Assembly (NCBI RefSeq): GCF_024679245.1
Contig: NC_090178.1
Location: forward strand, 17,858,213-17,922,212
DNA length: 64,000 nucleotides
Direction: 5' to 3'
Source: Pseudorasbora parva
Taxonomy: Eukaryota; Chordata; Actinopteri; Cypriniformes; Gobionidae
This document shows, piece after piece, positions 23,566 to 36,300 of the stretch (position 1 is its first letter; each line of letters begins with the position of its first letter). A program made the position numbers and the translations under genes. The notes below the pieces were generated by a model. That model made no database searches. It had not been told where the DNA came from and worked only from the letters and a program-made list of their open reading frames with translations.

Positions 23566-24514
23566 TCAGAAATACATCAAATTATACTCATACATTTATT
23601 TTTTCCGTGGAACAGCAGTGTCCTTGATTTAAAAATATGTATATATATTTTTTATTTTCATATTTTGTGTGTGCATACAATCAAAGTCAATGTGGTTCAA
23701 TGTTGTTTTGGACCTCATTGACCCTTATTGATTGGGCAAAAACTTACTTTGTGTTCTGCAAACGAAACAGGTTTTGAGGGAAAGTAAATGATTAGGATTT
23801 AAATTTGTGGGTGAACTATACTTTTCATAAACTATTCTGATGTCTCATAGCTTGCTTCTTGAGGATATCGAAATAGCAAACATTCAGATTTAATCGCAGT
23901 ACCAACTCCACCAAATCTGATGTATATGCTTTAGGCCAATACAAAATCCACCACACTATCTCCACGCGTTGCTTTTTGCCTGTGTCCTAGAAGTCACATC
24001 CTTCTTGGCTTTATTACAGCTCTGAAATGGCTGCTTGTGGACTGAAGAACGTGGGAAGATGCATGGCATTAATACAGCTATTTAAGCAATGAGGGTGTTT
24101 ATGAGAATAGCATGTGCTCATTCATTCCCTGTTTGGCCAGCTGGAAAAGTCTAGTCTGAGTTATACCCTGTGATAAATTCTGCTGGAACCATGTGATTTT
24201 TTTTTTCTCACATGAGTGAGTCCGCTTACACCTTTTAAATGTACCCTTTAAAATGACCCTTATGCATGATAAATTGAGAATCACTTTTATTTTATTGTTT
24301 AAAAAAGAGATCACGATTCTCTTAAGTTTATGAATAGACAGCTAAACTAAATCAAATGTAATTTAGAGGTTCTGACAAAATGTTAATTGTTGCAGTCTAA
24401 ATATTTTAATTGGCTTGAATTCATTGTTTAAAAAAATTGGTTTGAATGAATGATTCAATGACTCACTCATAAAGACTTCACTTGTTTCATTAATGGATGA
24501 ATCAGCATTTTTTT
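23566..24514. other. gene-free AT-rich DNA with a degenerate MITE end
   Basis: Around 23690-23830 there is a faded copy of the common gtgaactaaccctttaa-type MITE end (tttgtgggtgaactatactt). No gene or RNA is seen. Confidence 0.45.
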
Positions 24515-24639
24515 AAGTTTATGCATTTATTGGATAGGACAGTAGAGAAAGAACCTTGAGCAGCGTATCAAACTCGGATCGTCAGAGGTGCAGTTGTGTT
24601 ACATGTCGGCGCGCTAACCACAAGGCTATTGCCACAGAC
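24515..24639 (-). mobile_element. tRNA-derived SINE, minus strand
   Basis: Read on the minus strand, the head contains ggcaatagccttgtggttag, which resembles a tRNA gene A box region. A degenerate B box (gagtttgata) follows about 50 bases downstream, and the tail ctctactgtcctatccaata is typical of a cyprinid tRNA-derived SINE. RNA polymerase III would have transcribed the source copy; this one is decayed in the B box. No clear flanking duplication is visible. Confidence 0.65.
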
Positions 24640-27370
24640 GAAGCAGCATTTTTAATCTCTTAAAAGAATGATTTAATGAAAAATACTTTTTTAACAGTCA
24701 TTTTTCACCCCCTATTGGGGTAGTTGTGTAATTGATACAATCTGAAACATCAAGTTACTTTCAAACGGCGATTTATTGTATTTTGATTACTACCGTAGAC
24801 ATTGGTTAAATCCATATGATAAACTTTTATTCCAGTACTTCTGTGATAATTTGAATGATTTTAACACATAAATAATAATTCTGTGTGGACTGTTTATAAA
24901 GCAGATGACAACTGCTCTCTTTGGTTCAGTGACGGTGTCAAGTAGATTTTAATGTTCCGCTGTGATCACACTTGTTAAAGGATATAGACATAGCAATTTG
25001 CAAGATGAGTCTCAGATAGCTGGGAAAAAAACATCCTCTGTCATCCTCTGTGTCTGATCACTTAGCATGGTTGTTTTATCAGGTCAAAGCTTTCTCTTAG
25101 AAAACGTTTAAGTGTTTTCACTTAGATGAAGGACTTGGACATAAGAGAAATGTGAGAAGCACAATCAGAAGAAAAACTTTGCCTCTGATCTCTTTCTCAG
25201 AAATCGAGCCAGTGTGTATATTAGACTGACATGAACGATTTCCTTTCTCACGTCCCTTTCTTATTTTGAGAATCTGAAAAGGGTCAAGTAGCGAGCCCTG
25301 CTTCACACCATGATTTCCGTTTGGAGCAAGATTTGCAGTTATGTTTGATGTGTGAATGTTGGACTACTGTATGTATGTGTATGTATGCATAGTTGAGTGT
25401 TTCTTCAACTATAGGGACTTTGGCCCTGTGGAATTTTAGAAAATAAATTATCTTAAGATACTCTTTTCACACGCTCATTTATCATTCGAATGATCAGACA
25501 TTTAGTTGTCCTCTATGAATATACAACAGCTTTTTAAGGTGATGCAAATTCACACCACATTTTCAATTCCATTGTATAAAATATTTCAGTATTTTTATCT
25601 GTTTTTATAAAATAGAGACCAACCCAACATACAAGTAGACAAAGTTGAAGAAACACCTAGCAGTGCTTTGGTCTCACTCCAAGAACATTAAGTATGTCCA
25701 GAATATATGATAAGAAAAGTCACATTTCAATGAACAAGAATGGATTTTTGGAAGCAGAGGTTATGCAATGGCTCAGCTAAAACGTTTCTCATCAGTGAGA
25801 TCACAAAATGCAATACTTCATCCAAAGCGGCTCATTATAGTGCCACTGACAGTGATGTGCTTCACGGACTCTCATGTATTCTCCATTACATGATCAAAAA
25901 ACATTACTCCCACTGTAAAGTTCCATTGAAGAACAGCTTTGCTTTGCTTTTCTGCCTTGGTGCTTTTTTGGCACTCTGTGAAGCAGCTGCAACTTTTTCC
26001 GCGTACAAGTACTGGGAATTTCAGGATTCAGATTGAGTTGTTTAAATTGGAATCCCCGAGTTCTTCAACGTGACCTCTTGCTTGAAGCTACGATAAGCTT
26101 TTGAAAGCTGTAGACTTATTTATCAGTCAAAAACCAGGCTTTAATGTTTGCCACAAAGTAGTAACTTATAGTGCTGTGTTTGGGGTGGTGCTGGTCATGG
26201 GCAAAATAGAGGAGTGGTTGCATTGATCTTGATATTACAGGTTGGCATGCACAGCAGCTCTCCTTGCTTGAGCTTGTGTGGGCATAACACACGTTGACGC
26301 ACAACACACTGGCGTCTTTTATGTGGCTGTTGCACATGTGGAAGCATTCACACATTCCTGCCCTGCCTGTCCCTTTATTGCTACAAAAAGCAAAGCTGTA
26401 ACAACCTGAGCTAATAAACATGGCAGGGCCTCTGATATCAGTTTAGGTCTTAATTTACCCATTATCATATGCATTTTCTTTATTCTGTAAAAAAAGAAGA
26501 AAAAAAGAACAAGAAAAAAGAAGATGATGGTGAGATGTCCCTGTGTTGTTTGGATGCCATTCTTTTGTGTTCCTCAGAAAGAAAAAGTTATAAATATTTT
26601 TAGGGCTGCATGATGAATAAAAAAAGAAGCAGAAATCGCAAATAAGGCTGCAATTTATTTAAATAAATATATTTGCTACTTTTTTTTAGTTCTACAAGAA
26701 CTCATCTCTGCATCTGTTGAGTTTGGGTTGCTTACAGTATAACACACATTTGGATGCAAGTGCTTATAATCCAGCTGTTATCAACAACAACAAACAAAGC
26801 TTTAAAGTCATCATGACATGTTCACAATGGCTTCACCCTATCAATTTACTAAATGCATGCTAGAGATCGTATTGTGAACAATTCATCCTTGCATATTTTT
26901 CGTTTAACAAAATTCTAACTTTGTAATGTTTAATCAGACTGGATAACAAAAAGGATCTTGAAAAAGACTGTATTTACTGTAGGTCTAATTATTTATTTTG
27001 CTTTAACCCTGCAAACTCATGTTAATCTGGTCTATTTCTGAAGGCCATGCCAACATCTCAAAATTGAATCAACTAGAGAATAGAACCGAGTCCCCAGCAT
27101 CTATTTTTCTCCTTGAAAATCTTGTTAAACTTGGGTACATCACGATATGGAAGAAAATATCTGTTGCTACTTCCGTTCCATTCAGCCAAAATAAAAGCTT
27201 GATGGCTTTGTCTTTGAAAGCAAATAAGCCACGAATATTAGTATTTTGATTTTAGCTTCAACTTTTACTTTTTTTTTGCTGTTTTTTTTTTATTTTACAG
27301 TAAAATTTTACAGTAGTAATATTTCCTAGTTTGTTTAATATTTTAATTTAGTAATACTAATAATAATCCC
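24640..27370. other. gene-free DNA
   Basis: No exon, RNA or bounded repeat is supported. The 98-codon plus frame at 25740-26036 and the 101-codon minus frame at 26116-26421 show no family resemblance. A purine-rich A/G tract lies at about 26486-26530. Confidence 0.5.
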
Positions 27371-27765
27371 ACACTGTAAAAAATTATTTAGAAAAAAAGT
27401 TACCTGGTTGCCTTAACATTTTGAGTTCATTGAAATTAAAATTTTGAGTTATTACAATGAACATTTTTTGAGATTCGACAACCTTTATTAAAATATTATT
27501 AAAAGATTTTGTAAGCATATTGGATAATTGTGTGTGTTTTATTTCAGATGACGCAGTGAAACATGCCAAATAGTGCTATTTTCATGATTTATCAAATGTT
27601 TTATGTGGTTCAGATACAATAATATTTTGAGTTTCTATTTGTTAAATAAATTTCCTTCATTGTATCAACTCAAATTTTTAATTTCAATAAAACTAAAAAT
27701 TTTAAGGCAACCAGGCTACTTACTTTTTAAACCAACAAAAACCACCACATTTTTTTTTACAGTGC
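27371..27765 (+). mobile_element. 0.4-kb MITE, copy A
   Basis: It starts acactgtaaaaaattattta and ends ttttttttacagtgc, with inner inverted words gttacctggttgcctta and taaggcaaccagg. A second copy in the same orientation lies at 44932-45330 and differs at scattered positions. AT-rich, no coding capacity. The ends are typical of small fish Tc1/mariner-type MITEs. Confidence 0.85.
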
Positions 27766-29866
27766 ACAGATTAAAATGTTTATTTTACAGTGTATTTACA
27801 GTGTATATATAGTTTACGTATTGATATGTAGTCACAAAGATCTGGGCCAGACTGGACAGCTGTACAAACAAGCACAGCAGAGGTTTTATTTTATTTATTT
27901 ATTTTTTGACAAAGTTGTGCAGCCCTACTGGTTTGGAGTGAGATGAGGGTGAGTAAAATATGACAAAATGTAAGTTTTGGGTAAACAATCTATTAGTAGG
28001 TAAAGTGCTATTAAATGATGCATCCATCTGGACAATACACACTTTTTACTTGTCTTTTAATCTTTTCATATGCCACAGTTTGCAACCCTTTTTGATAGCA
28101 GCGCTACTGTTGTGTTAGGTATAGAGCAAAATTTGCAAGTCTCACACTCCACTTGGTGTCAAAGCAGAGTCGCTCTTAACCAGCGCCAAGCACCTCACCA
28201 GTTCCCACGCCAGCCCCGCCAGGACTCATTGCTCTAATCTTGCCATCCATGCGTGCCATCAAACAGACCACTTTCCCCAGTCCAGTCATCCGTGGCTGTG
28301 ATCAGAATGCCAGTCCTGGGGCCTGTGGACGTGCCCTCCGGAGTTCTGCCCACAGCTCCATTGTCAGAGACGTTAATTTGCCGCTTGGGCCCGGTTCCAC
28401 CGATGTCTCCATTACACATATGACACAAGGAACCATTCAGTGTTTGTAGAGCTGTTCGAGTAATTATATTTGGTTGAGCCGTTCTCAGTGAGAATCCCTG
28501 TTGTTATGCTGTTGCTTGCAAGTCATCTTCAGTCTTTTCGAATCACTAGTTACACGATTAGCAAGCACTTTTAGGCATTCGCTTGTGTCAGTAGAGGTCA
28601 ATTAAATGTTTATTTAAGTCAAAGTTGTCTTGGATATGTTTTCAACACAGTTCCAGTCTCTAATATACAGTATATTTAGTGTTTTAATAACCCTACAAAC
28701 CAACAGAAAGGAAATCTGATGTAATCATAAGTGTCTAGGGATATAAACCAGAATAGAGAAAATAGAATGTCCGTTGCAAGGTTGCAATTCAGACCTGGCA
28801 AGATGGCGGTGACTTTTTGAGGCTCTTAAATACAAACCATTAGTGGCTCACTGCACAGTTATCTTCAGAAAATGACAGACACGATAGAAGCTAAAAAAAT
28901 AGCATCCATTGGCTTCTGAATAATAAGTCTGTATTTTTAGAAGCCAAAAAGTTATATGTGTAGATGTCACAAATGAGTTTTGTCCAAGGAAGTTTGAGGA
29001 TTTTACATTTCAATAAATAGTAAAACTACTTTTTTATATATATATATTACATTTGATTTACCTCTCATGAAGCAGCAGAAAAATTCTCAGAATGTTTACA
29101 TGGCAAGTTTCTTTGGGTCTCAATTGCGTGAACACCACATCTTATTGCACGTGTGCAGACTAGTCTTCTCATGTTTATGAGGCCAAAATCATTTTTTTTT
29201 TTACAAACAGACCACTTAACATAAGATGAAAAAGGGCCGAAAAGCCAAGCTTGCATATACTTGTTAAAAAAGCAAATCTAGCACAGCCTTTCTGGGTTTT
29301 GGGCCTTCCTTAGTGGTTCCTCTGAAGGAGTAGCCAGAGGCGCAATGATGATGCAAGTCTGTCATTAAGGAAAAGACAGGCTAGCTTCAAATGCCACAGC
29401 TTTTGCTCATGACAGACATTCATGAGTCTTGTAATACGAACTCAGGGCTCCCTGGCTGTAGCATTTACTCTGTAGAGGTCAGGGTCAGGGTAAATGTCGA
29501 GGGTCGCAGCAGCAAAGCAGCAGTCTTGGCCTTTTGGCTGTGCACCACACTGCAGTGTGATCCAACCGTGACCTCTGTGACCTTTCTTAGGCTTTGCTTG
29601 CATTACAGACTTCCTCAGCATAACAAACAGTGAGTGTGGAAGAGAACTCTATGAGAACAGCAACAAAAGACCTTTTAAGTCATCTGAGACACACGGATAG
29701 GGATTTACTTAAGCTTTTCAAAACAGTCTTTTAATAATACAGCTGCTAAAGCTTAGCTGAGTAAAGATTAATTATTGAGATGAATGCAAAGTATATATGT
29801 TTCTTATTACTATAATAGCATTTGTATTTAAGTAAAAGCTGTGGATTCTTTTAATATCTATTAAAT
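27766..29866. other. gene-free DNA with a GC-rich block at 28140-28450
   Basis: The block at about 28140-28450 is GC-rich in AT-rich surroundings and gives open frames of 69 codons (plus, 28240-28449) and 64 codons (minus, 28234-28428). Neither resembles a family I know and no convincing exon borders are seen. The rest, up to the TG tract, is featureless. Confidence 0.4.
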
Positions 29867-29938
29867 TGTGTGTGTGTGTGTGTGTGTGTATGTGTGTGTG
29901 TGCGCGTGCATGCGTGTGTGCGTGCGTGTGTGTGTGTA
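29867..29938. repeat. imperfect (TG)n microsatellite
   Basis: About 72 bp of TG dinucleotides with TA, CG and CA interruptions. Confidence 0.95.
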
Positions 29939-30823
29939 TCCATTTTTAAAAAGTCACATTATTGAAGTAAAAGTCACATTATTGTCTTATTTTAAATGTA
30001 ACAGTGCACATTAGTGTCAGCTCTCAGTGGTCAGTAACTGTAGTAATTACATCCACCTGTAGTCAAAAAATGTGTCCCATATTTAAAAAAAATTAATTCC
30101 TGTTAAAAAAAAGAATGCCTTAAAATAACCCATATGTCACCCATGCTTCATTTAGTACAAGTGGAATATGCATGAATATGCAAATAAGACCCGCATCCAC
30201 TCACTCATACGGGTTTGTATACAAGTTGATGTATCAGAATGGTTATGTGTTTTATGTATCACACTCTACAACATCCTTATCCTTTTGCTTGACTAAGTTA
30301 TCAAATCAGCTAATAATTTGTTACTAATGTTATCCAATTAATTTTCACAAACCAATTGGAGAATTAGTTCATCGTAACATAGTAAAATATGGGAAAGCAG
30401 GGCACAACCAAACACTTTTTTAACTTTCTCCGTTTGTGTAAATCCACTTGTGGTTTAGAGTATTTATTATTTACCACATTCATTTTTACAAGTAATTTTG
30501 CTATGGCTAAATAATTGTTCACTAATAGCTTTTAATTTTTTTTTCTCTATATAGTATTGGTATGGTAACAAGTAAATACACCAAGCAATCATGCAAGGTA
30601 GTTTCTGATGCAAGAAACATTGGTGATTTCAAACTGTTTTGAGACTATTTTTCACTGCAACTTTAAGAAGAAAATACTCAGCAATGGTGTTGACTTATGA
30701 ATTTGCACATGGTTTGTCTTAAAGCATATTAAAAACACCACATAGACACATACATAACATTAAAAACTTGATTTTCACCACAGGGGGTCTTTAATAGTTG
30801 ACTTTCCTATGTCCTCTCTGCAG

Positions 30824-30957
30824 GGGATGGCCTTCTCCCTGGAAGAGCGCTTGCAGCTGGGCATTCATGGGCTGTTGCCTCCCTGCTTCCTCAGCCAGGA
30901 TGTGCAAGTATTGCGGGTCCTCAGAAACTACGAGCTGAAAAAGGATGACTTGGACAG
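30824..30957 (+). CDS. me3: NADP-dependent malic enzyme, internal coding exon (exon A)
   Basis: A 134-bp exon with a polypyrimidine tract and CAG acceptor (30821-30823) and a GT donor (30958-30959). It encodes 44 residues plus two bases of an Arg codon. The reading starts [20 protein letters not shown], the N-terminal domain of malic enzymes. The LGIHGL and [10 protein letters not shown] wording fits mitochondrial ME3 better than cytosolic ME1 (usually LNIHGLLPP) or NAD-dependent ME2. Malic enzymes oxidatively decarboxylate malate to pyruvate and CO2 with reduction of NADP+; ME3 acts in mitochondria. The exon matches the canonical second coding exon in length and phase. The preceding exon, with the targeting peptide and the RGYDVTRNPHLNK-type segment, is not found in the window. 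me1 remains possible. Confidence 0.85.
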
Positions 30958-31681
30958 GTGAAGAAATGAATACTGACGTCCATACTGTTGCTCTCAGTCC
31001 TGCTTCATCAGAATTACTCTGTCCAATCCATGAGTTGTATTCTTTGACTAAATTTCACACCAACAGATCACAGACATGTTATGCAAAAGTGTTATAGTGT
31101 TATGTTCTTTCCCATTTGCACAATATAAGTAGATCCTTTGTTCCAGCAAGAATGATTTTCATTTTCTTCTCTTTTTTGCTTTCCCTATTTTTCTGAACTG
31201 CAAAGCAAAGGGACATCAAGAGTTGATGAGACATAAAAAGCATTAACAGATTGTCATCCAAATAACATCAATAGGTCTTTAATCAATCTTGTGAATTCAC
31301 ATTTTCACAGAATTGATTAGTCCCTGCAAGGGATCTGTTTTGCAACCCATGTTTTGCATGCCTGACTTTAAAAAAAATATATGTTCCTGTCATATCTCAA
31401 GGCTACTAGTCACGTAACAGTCTTTGGTTGCAGATAGTGGACGCAGTTTATTTCTGGATGGGTCGCTTTCAGACGAACGACCCTGACCTTGGCACTCATA
31501 TTTCTGACTGCTTGAGCAATGAGGGAGCCTTTCCCAGACTATCAAAGTTATTTTGATGTTTTGCTGCCTGAATTTTGTGAAGAGACAGGCAGTCCGCCAA
31601 CATTTTTAACAAACATATTTCAAGTTTTTTTTTTTACATTCATTTGCTTGGATAAACACAACAAATAGTTTTGACAATCTG
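30958..31681. other. me3 intron, featureless left part
   Basis: Intronic AT-rich DNA between the donor of exon A and the TTAA element. A normal donor (gtgaag) opens it. No further exon seen. Confidence 0.6.
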
Positions 31682-32886
31682 TTAAAGGGGGGGGGGGGGT
31701 GAAATGCTGTTTCATGCATACTGAGCTTTTTACACTGTTAAAGACTTGGATTTCCATCCTAAACTTAGACAAAGTTTCAAAAACAAATTTTGGACGTTTG
31801 ATGGAGTACTCCTTCCGGTTTCTCACAAGTTTCGGAGAGTTTTTTTCGAGAATGGGTCGGCTTGACGTCGATAGAGCGGAATGTCCTTGTATGGGCCGTA
31901 CGGGCTCTTCTCCCGGTAGGGTGCGCGCGCGCGTGACTAGAGCGAAAGAAGAAATGCACGCCCATAAACACTCGCTCAGGTGCAGATCCAGTCGTCCGTG
32001 AACACTTATGTCAGTTATAGTCCGCGCCGCGCTCCACTTAATTCCTATGGGTGACATCAAGCAACTTCAACGCTTCAGCACAGCATTCCGGGAAGGCAGA
32101 GCTGCATTTGAACCGATTTGAACGCAGAAATGACGGGAAGCTTCACAACATCGCTTCAGTCGTGTCGCAAAGTGGATTTCCACGGTCACTGCTGTCACAG
32201 GACTTCACTAAATCATACCAAAGAAGTGTGTTTTCGACAGAGCGGTCCCAGCGATAAAGGTTCGGTCCTGCTTTGGAAGCAGCCGGTGAGTAAAACTGCT
32301 TCAAATGTCTGTGCTGTTGGTTATCGTCGCGTGAGTAAACATCAGTAAACGACATGATCGCGTGCTTTGTCATTCAAATGCGCTAACGGTTACTCCTTTG
32401 TTGTTCTATGTATAACGTTACACTACTCTGACGTGCAAAACCGTTTTGCTTGCTACTGCTAAGGTTTAGTCGCATCCAATAGTCCATAAACCGAATCATG
32501 TTCTCATAAACTGCGAGTAAAGACACAAATGTTGACAGGCCACTAAATACAGTACATACCACAGAGACGGACGTCCTGCTGTTGCTGTTTCTCCTGTTCA
32601 ATATATTTCAGCCTCCGAATGTGATTCTGGATCATATATGTATTAGCTGAATCCGATCGATAGCCATGGGTTTCTCCACGCTTGATGACGTCACCGCTTT
32701 GTGCGCATTCGTCATTCTTTAGCTCCGCCCACACGATACGCCTCCAGGGGCTCGTTTTTTCCAGAAAGACTCGGTACAGCCTATATTTCTTACTTTTCAG
32801 AGATATGAAGGATGCAATACTACTCTATAGGTACTCAAGATTGACATGAGATTGACTGAAACTGAGTGTTTCACCCCCCCCTTTAA
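31682..32886. mobile_element. complete TTAA-flanked DNA transposon (non-autonomous), 1.2 kb
   Basis: TTAA lies at 31682-31685 and at 32883-32886. The left end reads aaagggggg...gtgaaatgctgtttca and the right end tgagtgtttcacccccccct, an inverted pair with a variable G/C run. The interior is GC-rich with many CpGs and several open frames on both strands, none of them an intact transposase. Fish elements of this type, as I remember them, belong to TTAA-duplicating families (Kolobok or piggyBac). Related pieces occur at 16973-17787 and 23444-23565. It lies inside the me3 intron between the two exons. Confidence 0.85.
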
Positions 32887-33026
32887 CAAAGTGCAGCATA
32901 GCCTCTGAAACCTGTCTGAAAAGTCTCTGTCATACAATACAATAGAAAGAATAGAGATCTTTGAGCTATATTCATTACATAATGCAAAATTAAAAAAATA
33001 ATATAATGTTTCATATATTAATAGTC

Positions 33027-33385
33027 TATACACCGATCAGGCATAACATTATGAACAGTGAAGTGAATAACACTGATTATCTCTTCATCACAGCACCTGT
33101 TAATCGGTGGGATATATTAGACAGGAAGTGAACATTTTGTCCGAACATTTGAACAAGATTGACAAGGGGCAAATTGTGATGGCTAGACGACTGGGTCAGA
33201 TTATCTCTAAAACTGCAGCTCTTGTGGGGTGTTCCTGGTCTGCAGTGGTTAGAATCTATCAAAAGTGGTCCAAGTGGTGAACCGGCGAAAGGGTCATGGG
33301 TGGCCAAGGCTCATTGATGCACGTGGGGAGTGAAGGCTGGTCCGTGTGGTCCGATCAAACAGACAAGCTACTTCAGTTGCACAGT
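33027..33385 (+). mobile_element. 5' part of a Tc1-like transposon
   Basis: It starts with tatacaccgatcaggcataa, the terminal repeat of a common fish Tc1-family element. It then runs through the 5' untranslated part and the start of the transposase, where a frame from ATG 33179 encodes a helix-turn-helix-like stretch ([20 protein letters not shown]) before a TGA at 33278-33280. The similarity continues (gctcattgatgcacgtgggg) to about 33385 and stops. The catalytic domain and right terminal repeat are absent. Confidence 0.75.
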
Positions 33386-35552
33386 TCTATGTCACCGGAT
33401 TAATCTTAATAGTATTTTAGACCACGATGGAAACACAGACAGCGACATGTCTGGGGGGAAAAGTGTTCCTGGGTAAAAAGTTCTTGGGACAAATTATTCC
33501 GGGTAATTCTGATGGAAACGAGGCTTTAGTCTGCTTTAGTGTAAATACCCACTGCTGTGATTGGCTGACATCTTTGTATATGAAATAAGTATTATATGTG
33601 GAACCTTCTCAAATACTTTTACTACATTTTAAGCTGTCAAAATGAATGAATCGTGAAAATTTTTGATTATTTTGTATTTAGATCTATTCCCATCACATGT
33701 GAGGTTGCAGTGATGAGCATCGAGCAGATAGTCTGTTGATCATGTGAATGCAGTGATTTCGTCATTACAATGCAATTTCGCACTCTCACAAAATGTTTTC
33801 ACCATAACTAGCCATGCAAACGCCATATAAATACAGTAAGAGATGAATTGTGTAGTGTAAGAGTGTCCCTATAATCGGAGTTTTGGTCCATTATATTTTC
33901 CAGATAACCTCGCACTATATGGTTGACAGCATCAGCCATCATAAAGGGAATGTTCTTTAAAGTAAAAATAGGATTATTCATTATGAATTTAACTTGTCAT
34001 TACGGATTAAAAATGTAAATGTATTACTTACAGTTGGCACAGCTTGACCTTTAAGCAAAAGTTTTTGGGCAAAGCCAGTATCTTATTATGACTTGTTCTT
34101 AAAACAGTCGCTGGTAAAATGTAAGCTACAATGCAAGTCAGTACTGACATGACTAGGACATTCGTAAAAATAAACTGAATCCATTTTTCTCTAACATCGG
34201 GATCCTTCGGAATGAATTTTTGCTATAATAAGTACTTGACTGGTGTCAGCATTTTTACTTATATCACTACAAATACTTACACATTAGGGCTGCGCAATGT
34301 ATCAAATTGTACAAATCATGATTTGCATATTTCACAATGACTTGCAACAACTGAATGATGAGTTTAGGTGATGTATGCATATGTGAGATGATTAACAAGC
34401 CATCAGGACACTCTCATAACAAACTAATGAAAGGAGGATTCAGCCCAAGGCACCTGCAGATGCTGTTAATGATTTATTGCCAAACGAACTAAAAACATTT
34501 GGCTTGTATCATTTTCAGTTTTAACATATATTAATATACATCATTTTAATTGATTTTACACTATTGTTGTACCTCATTACCATACCATTTTATTAAAGCA
34601 GTATCATATCACATATTGTATTATTAAACTTTTCTTGAATATTGTGTAGCCTTACACATACAGCAGCATAGAAAGTGTGGATCCAGGGGTGCAGGAGACA
34701 TTTTCAAAGTGGGGGGTACAAAACTGTAAGCAAAATCCCAGATAGTAAAATCAGATTTACAGATATCAGACCACCACTTCAGGCTCACTGTCGGACCACC
34801 ATCATGTTAAACTTGCAGGATCATTAATAGAATAATATTGATTATAAATACTATACAAAGTAAGTGAAATAAGAAATACAAATGAATGATCAAAACTTAG
34901 GGATGAGCAAAATGTCTGCAGAATGCCTGTCACAGTGGCTCAAAAGAAAGAAAGAAATATGCCGTAATAAATTTAACCCCGGATTAAATAAAGGGAGTTA
35001 CATTTTATTTATTCACATTTTATTAACATCATATTTCCCTTATAAATGTTGAAAATAAGTGTAAAAGTTAATCAAGAACGTTTAAAGAAAAGTTGATTTT
35101 AAGTTATTTCGTTGATTAGTGACTGACTAATGAGAGCTCTCCGTCATCACGCGCCCTGCATGAGTTTATATGGGCGTGCTTGCGTAACATCGAGAGAGAG
35201 AGCTGAGAATGACAGAGGAGAAAAGACGTAAGCTAATTTTCGCGATCTGAGTCAAAGAAATACAGTTGAGAAAAGCTTAGGAGTGTAGATAAGTGTTCAA
35301 ATAGATTTTATTTCGTACCATCTGTTATCTGAAAAACTTCAAGTTTGATGGCGAGCCACCCAAATCTGCTACAGATGATAATATCCATTCTTTCATTCAT
35401 TCATTTATGAATGGAAGACAATTCCTATCTAGAGAACTATTAAGTTCCTTTTCTGGGTTGAATTGAACAAATACGGAAAACAAGAAGAAACTGGTCAGTA
35501 TTTTAAAGAAAATACACCACAACCCATCCTTTACAAACTTTTAATCTTCTGC
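33386..35552. other. me3 intron, gene-free
   Basis: AT-rich intronic DNA without a recognisable exon or bounded repeat. A slightly GC-richer piece at about 35130-35230 (with gagagagagc) has no coding potential that I can support. Confidence 0.5.
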
Positions 35553-36300
35553 TTAAAAGGGTACTTCAGCGCTGGGAAGATGAATATGTAAACTGGGTCA
35601 TTAATGTAGTAGAAATGTGAAATTATTTTTGAATTTGGTGCCTTCTAGACTGAGGAAAGACAGAAAATGTATTTTTTTCTCATGGGGATGAAAATCAACA
35701 ATTCCCAGAATGCTTCACTGCCCTGTGAAGCCACTCCCAAAGCCACTGCTACAGGATTACTGTGACTGAGTTGGAGAACAGACACTACAATTAAATACTG
35801 AACGTGTCTGTTTAATATAATGAGTGAGTCACCGCGCAAGTGTCACAGCACTAACACTGCAGGAGTCAGATTACATTTAACGTCATGAATGAGCTGAATG
35901 AGCTCTCGTGATGAGAGCTGAGGTAATCACGACCGCGGCATACATTCACGGCGCATGTGCAGTCTGGCGCGCTTTCAGTTCATGCCTTTGGAAGATTTAC
36001 TTTCATAGAAATTAATTTGAGAAGTTAAAACACTTACATTGCTCAGCATAGCTCCATTTAAATGAATGGCTGCAGCTGCGAGCTGAGCTGTGAGTGCGAT
36101 CTCCCATACCCCATGCACAGTTTGAAAACATGCGGAAATGGCTCCCTCTACTGGCTGTAGTCTTTAGCCTTTGGCCAAAAATTCCTCAGATGACGCAAAT
36201 ATCGTCAATTTGCGTCATCGGAGGAATTTTTCAGCAATCAAATGCATTAATCTCTTGCCTCAGGGGGAATTGGGGGGGGGGGGGGGGCACAATCATTTAA
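35553..36300. mobile_element. dispersed DNA repeat, ~0.75 kb
   Basis: It begins ttaaaagggtacttcagcgc and includes gaatgcttcactgccctgtg and gctccctctactggctgtag, words that I recognise from a widespread cyprinid repeat. It ends near a G-run at 36270-36287. The terminal structure is not resolved. A strong stem-loop sits near the right end (36177-36231). Confidence 0.55.
36177..36231. repeat. strong stem-loop
   Basis: The left arm at 36177-36200 (inner part gatgacgcaaat) and the right arm at 36208-36231 (inner part atttgcgtcatc) are inverted copies with very few mismatches, separated by a 7-base loop. It is probably a structural part of the surrounding repeat. There is no T-tract or other sign of a terminator. 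Confidence 0.75.

Noticed and set aside
24515..24639. tRNA gene on the minus strand
   Set aside because: Has tRNA-like A and B boxes but no cloverleaf, and a SINE tail; better explained as a tRNA-derived SINE.
25740..26036. 98-codon plus ORF with a hydrophobic C-terminal part
   Set aside because: No family resemblance, no conserved start context or splice evidence.
31620..32060. 146-codon minus ORF
   Set aside because: Within the TTAA element; includes a poly-Pro stretch from the terminal C-run; no transposase motif.
36270..36287. G-run as a G-quadruplex regulatory site
   Set aside because: A single homopolymer run next to a repeat end; no promoter context. Same for G/C runs at 31688 and 32874.
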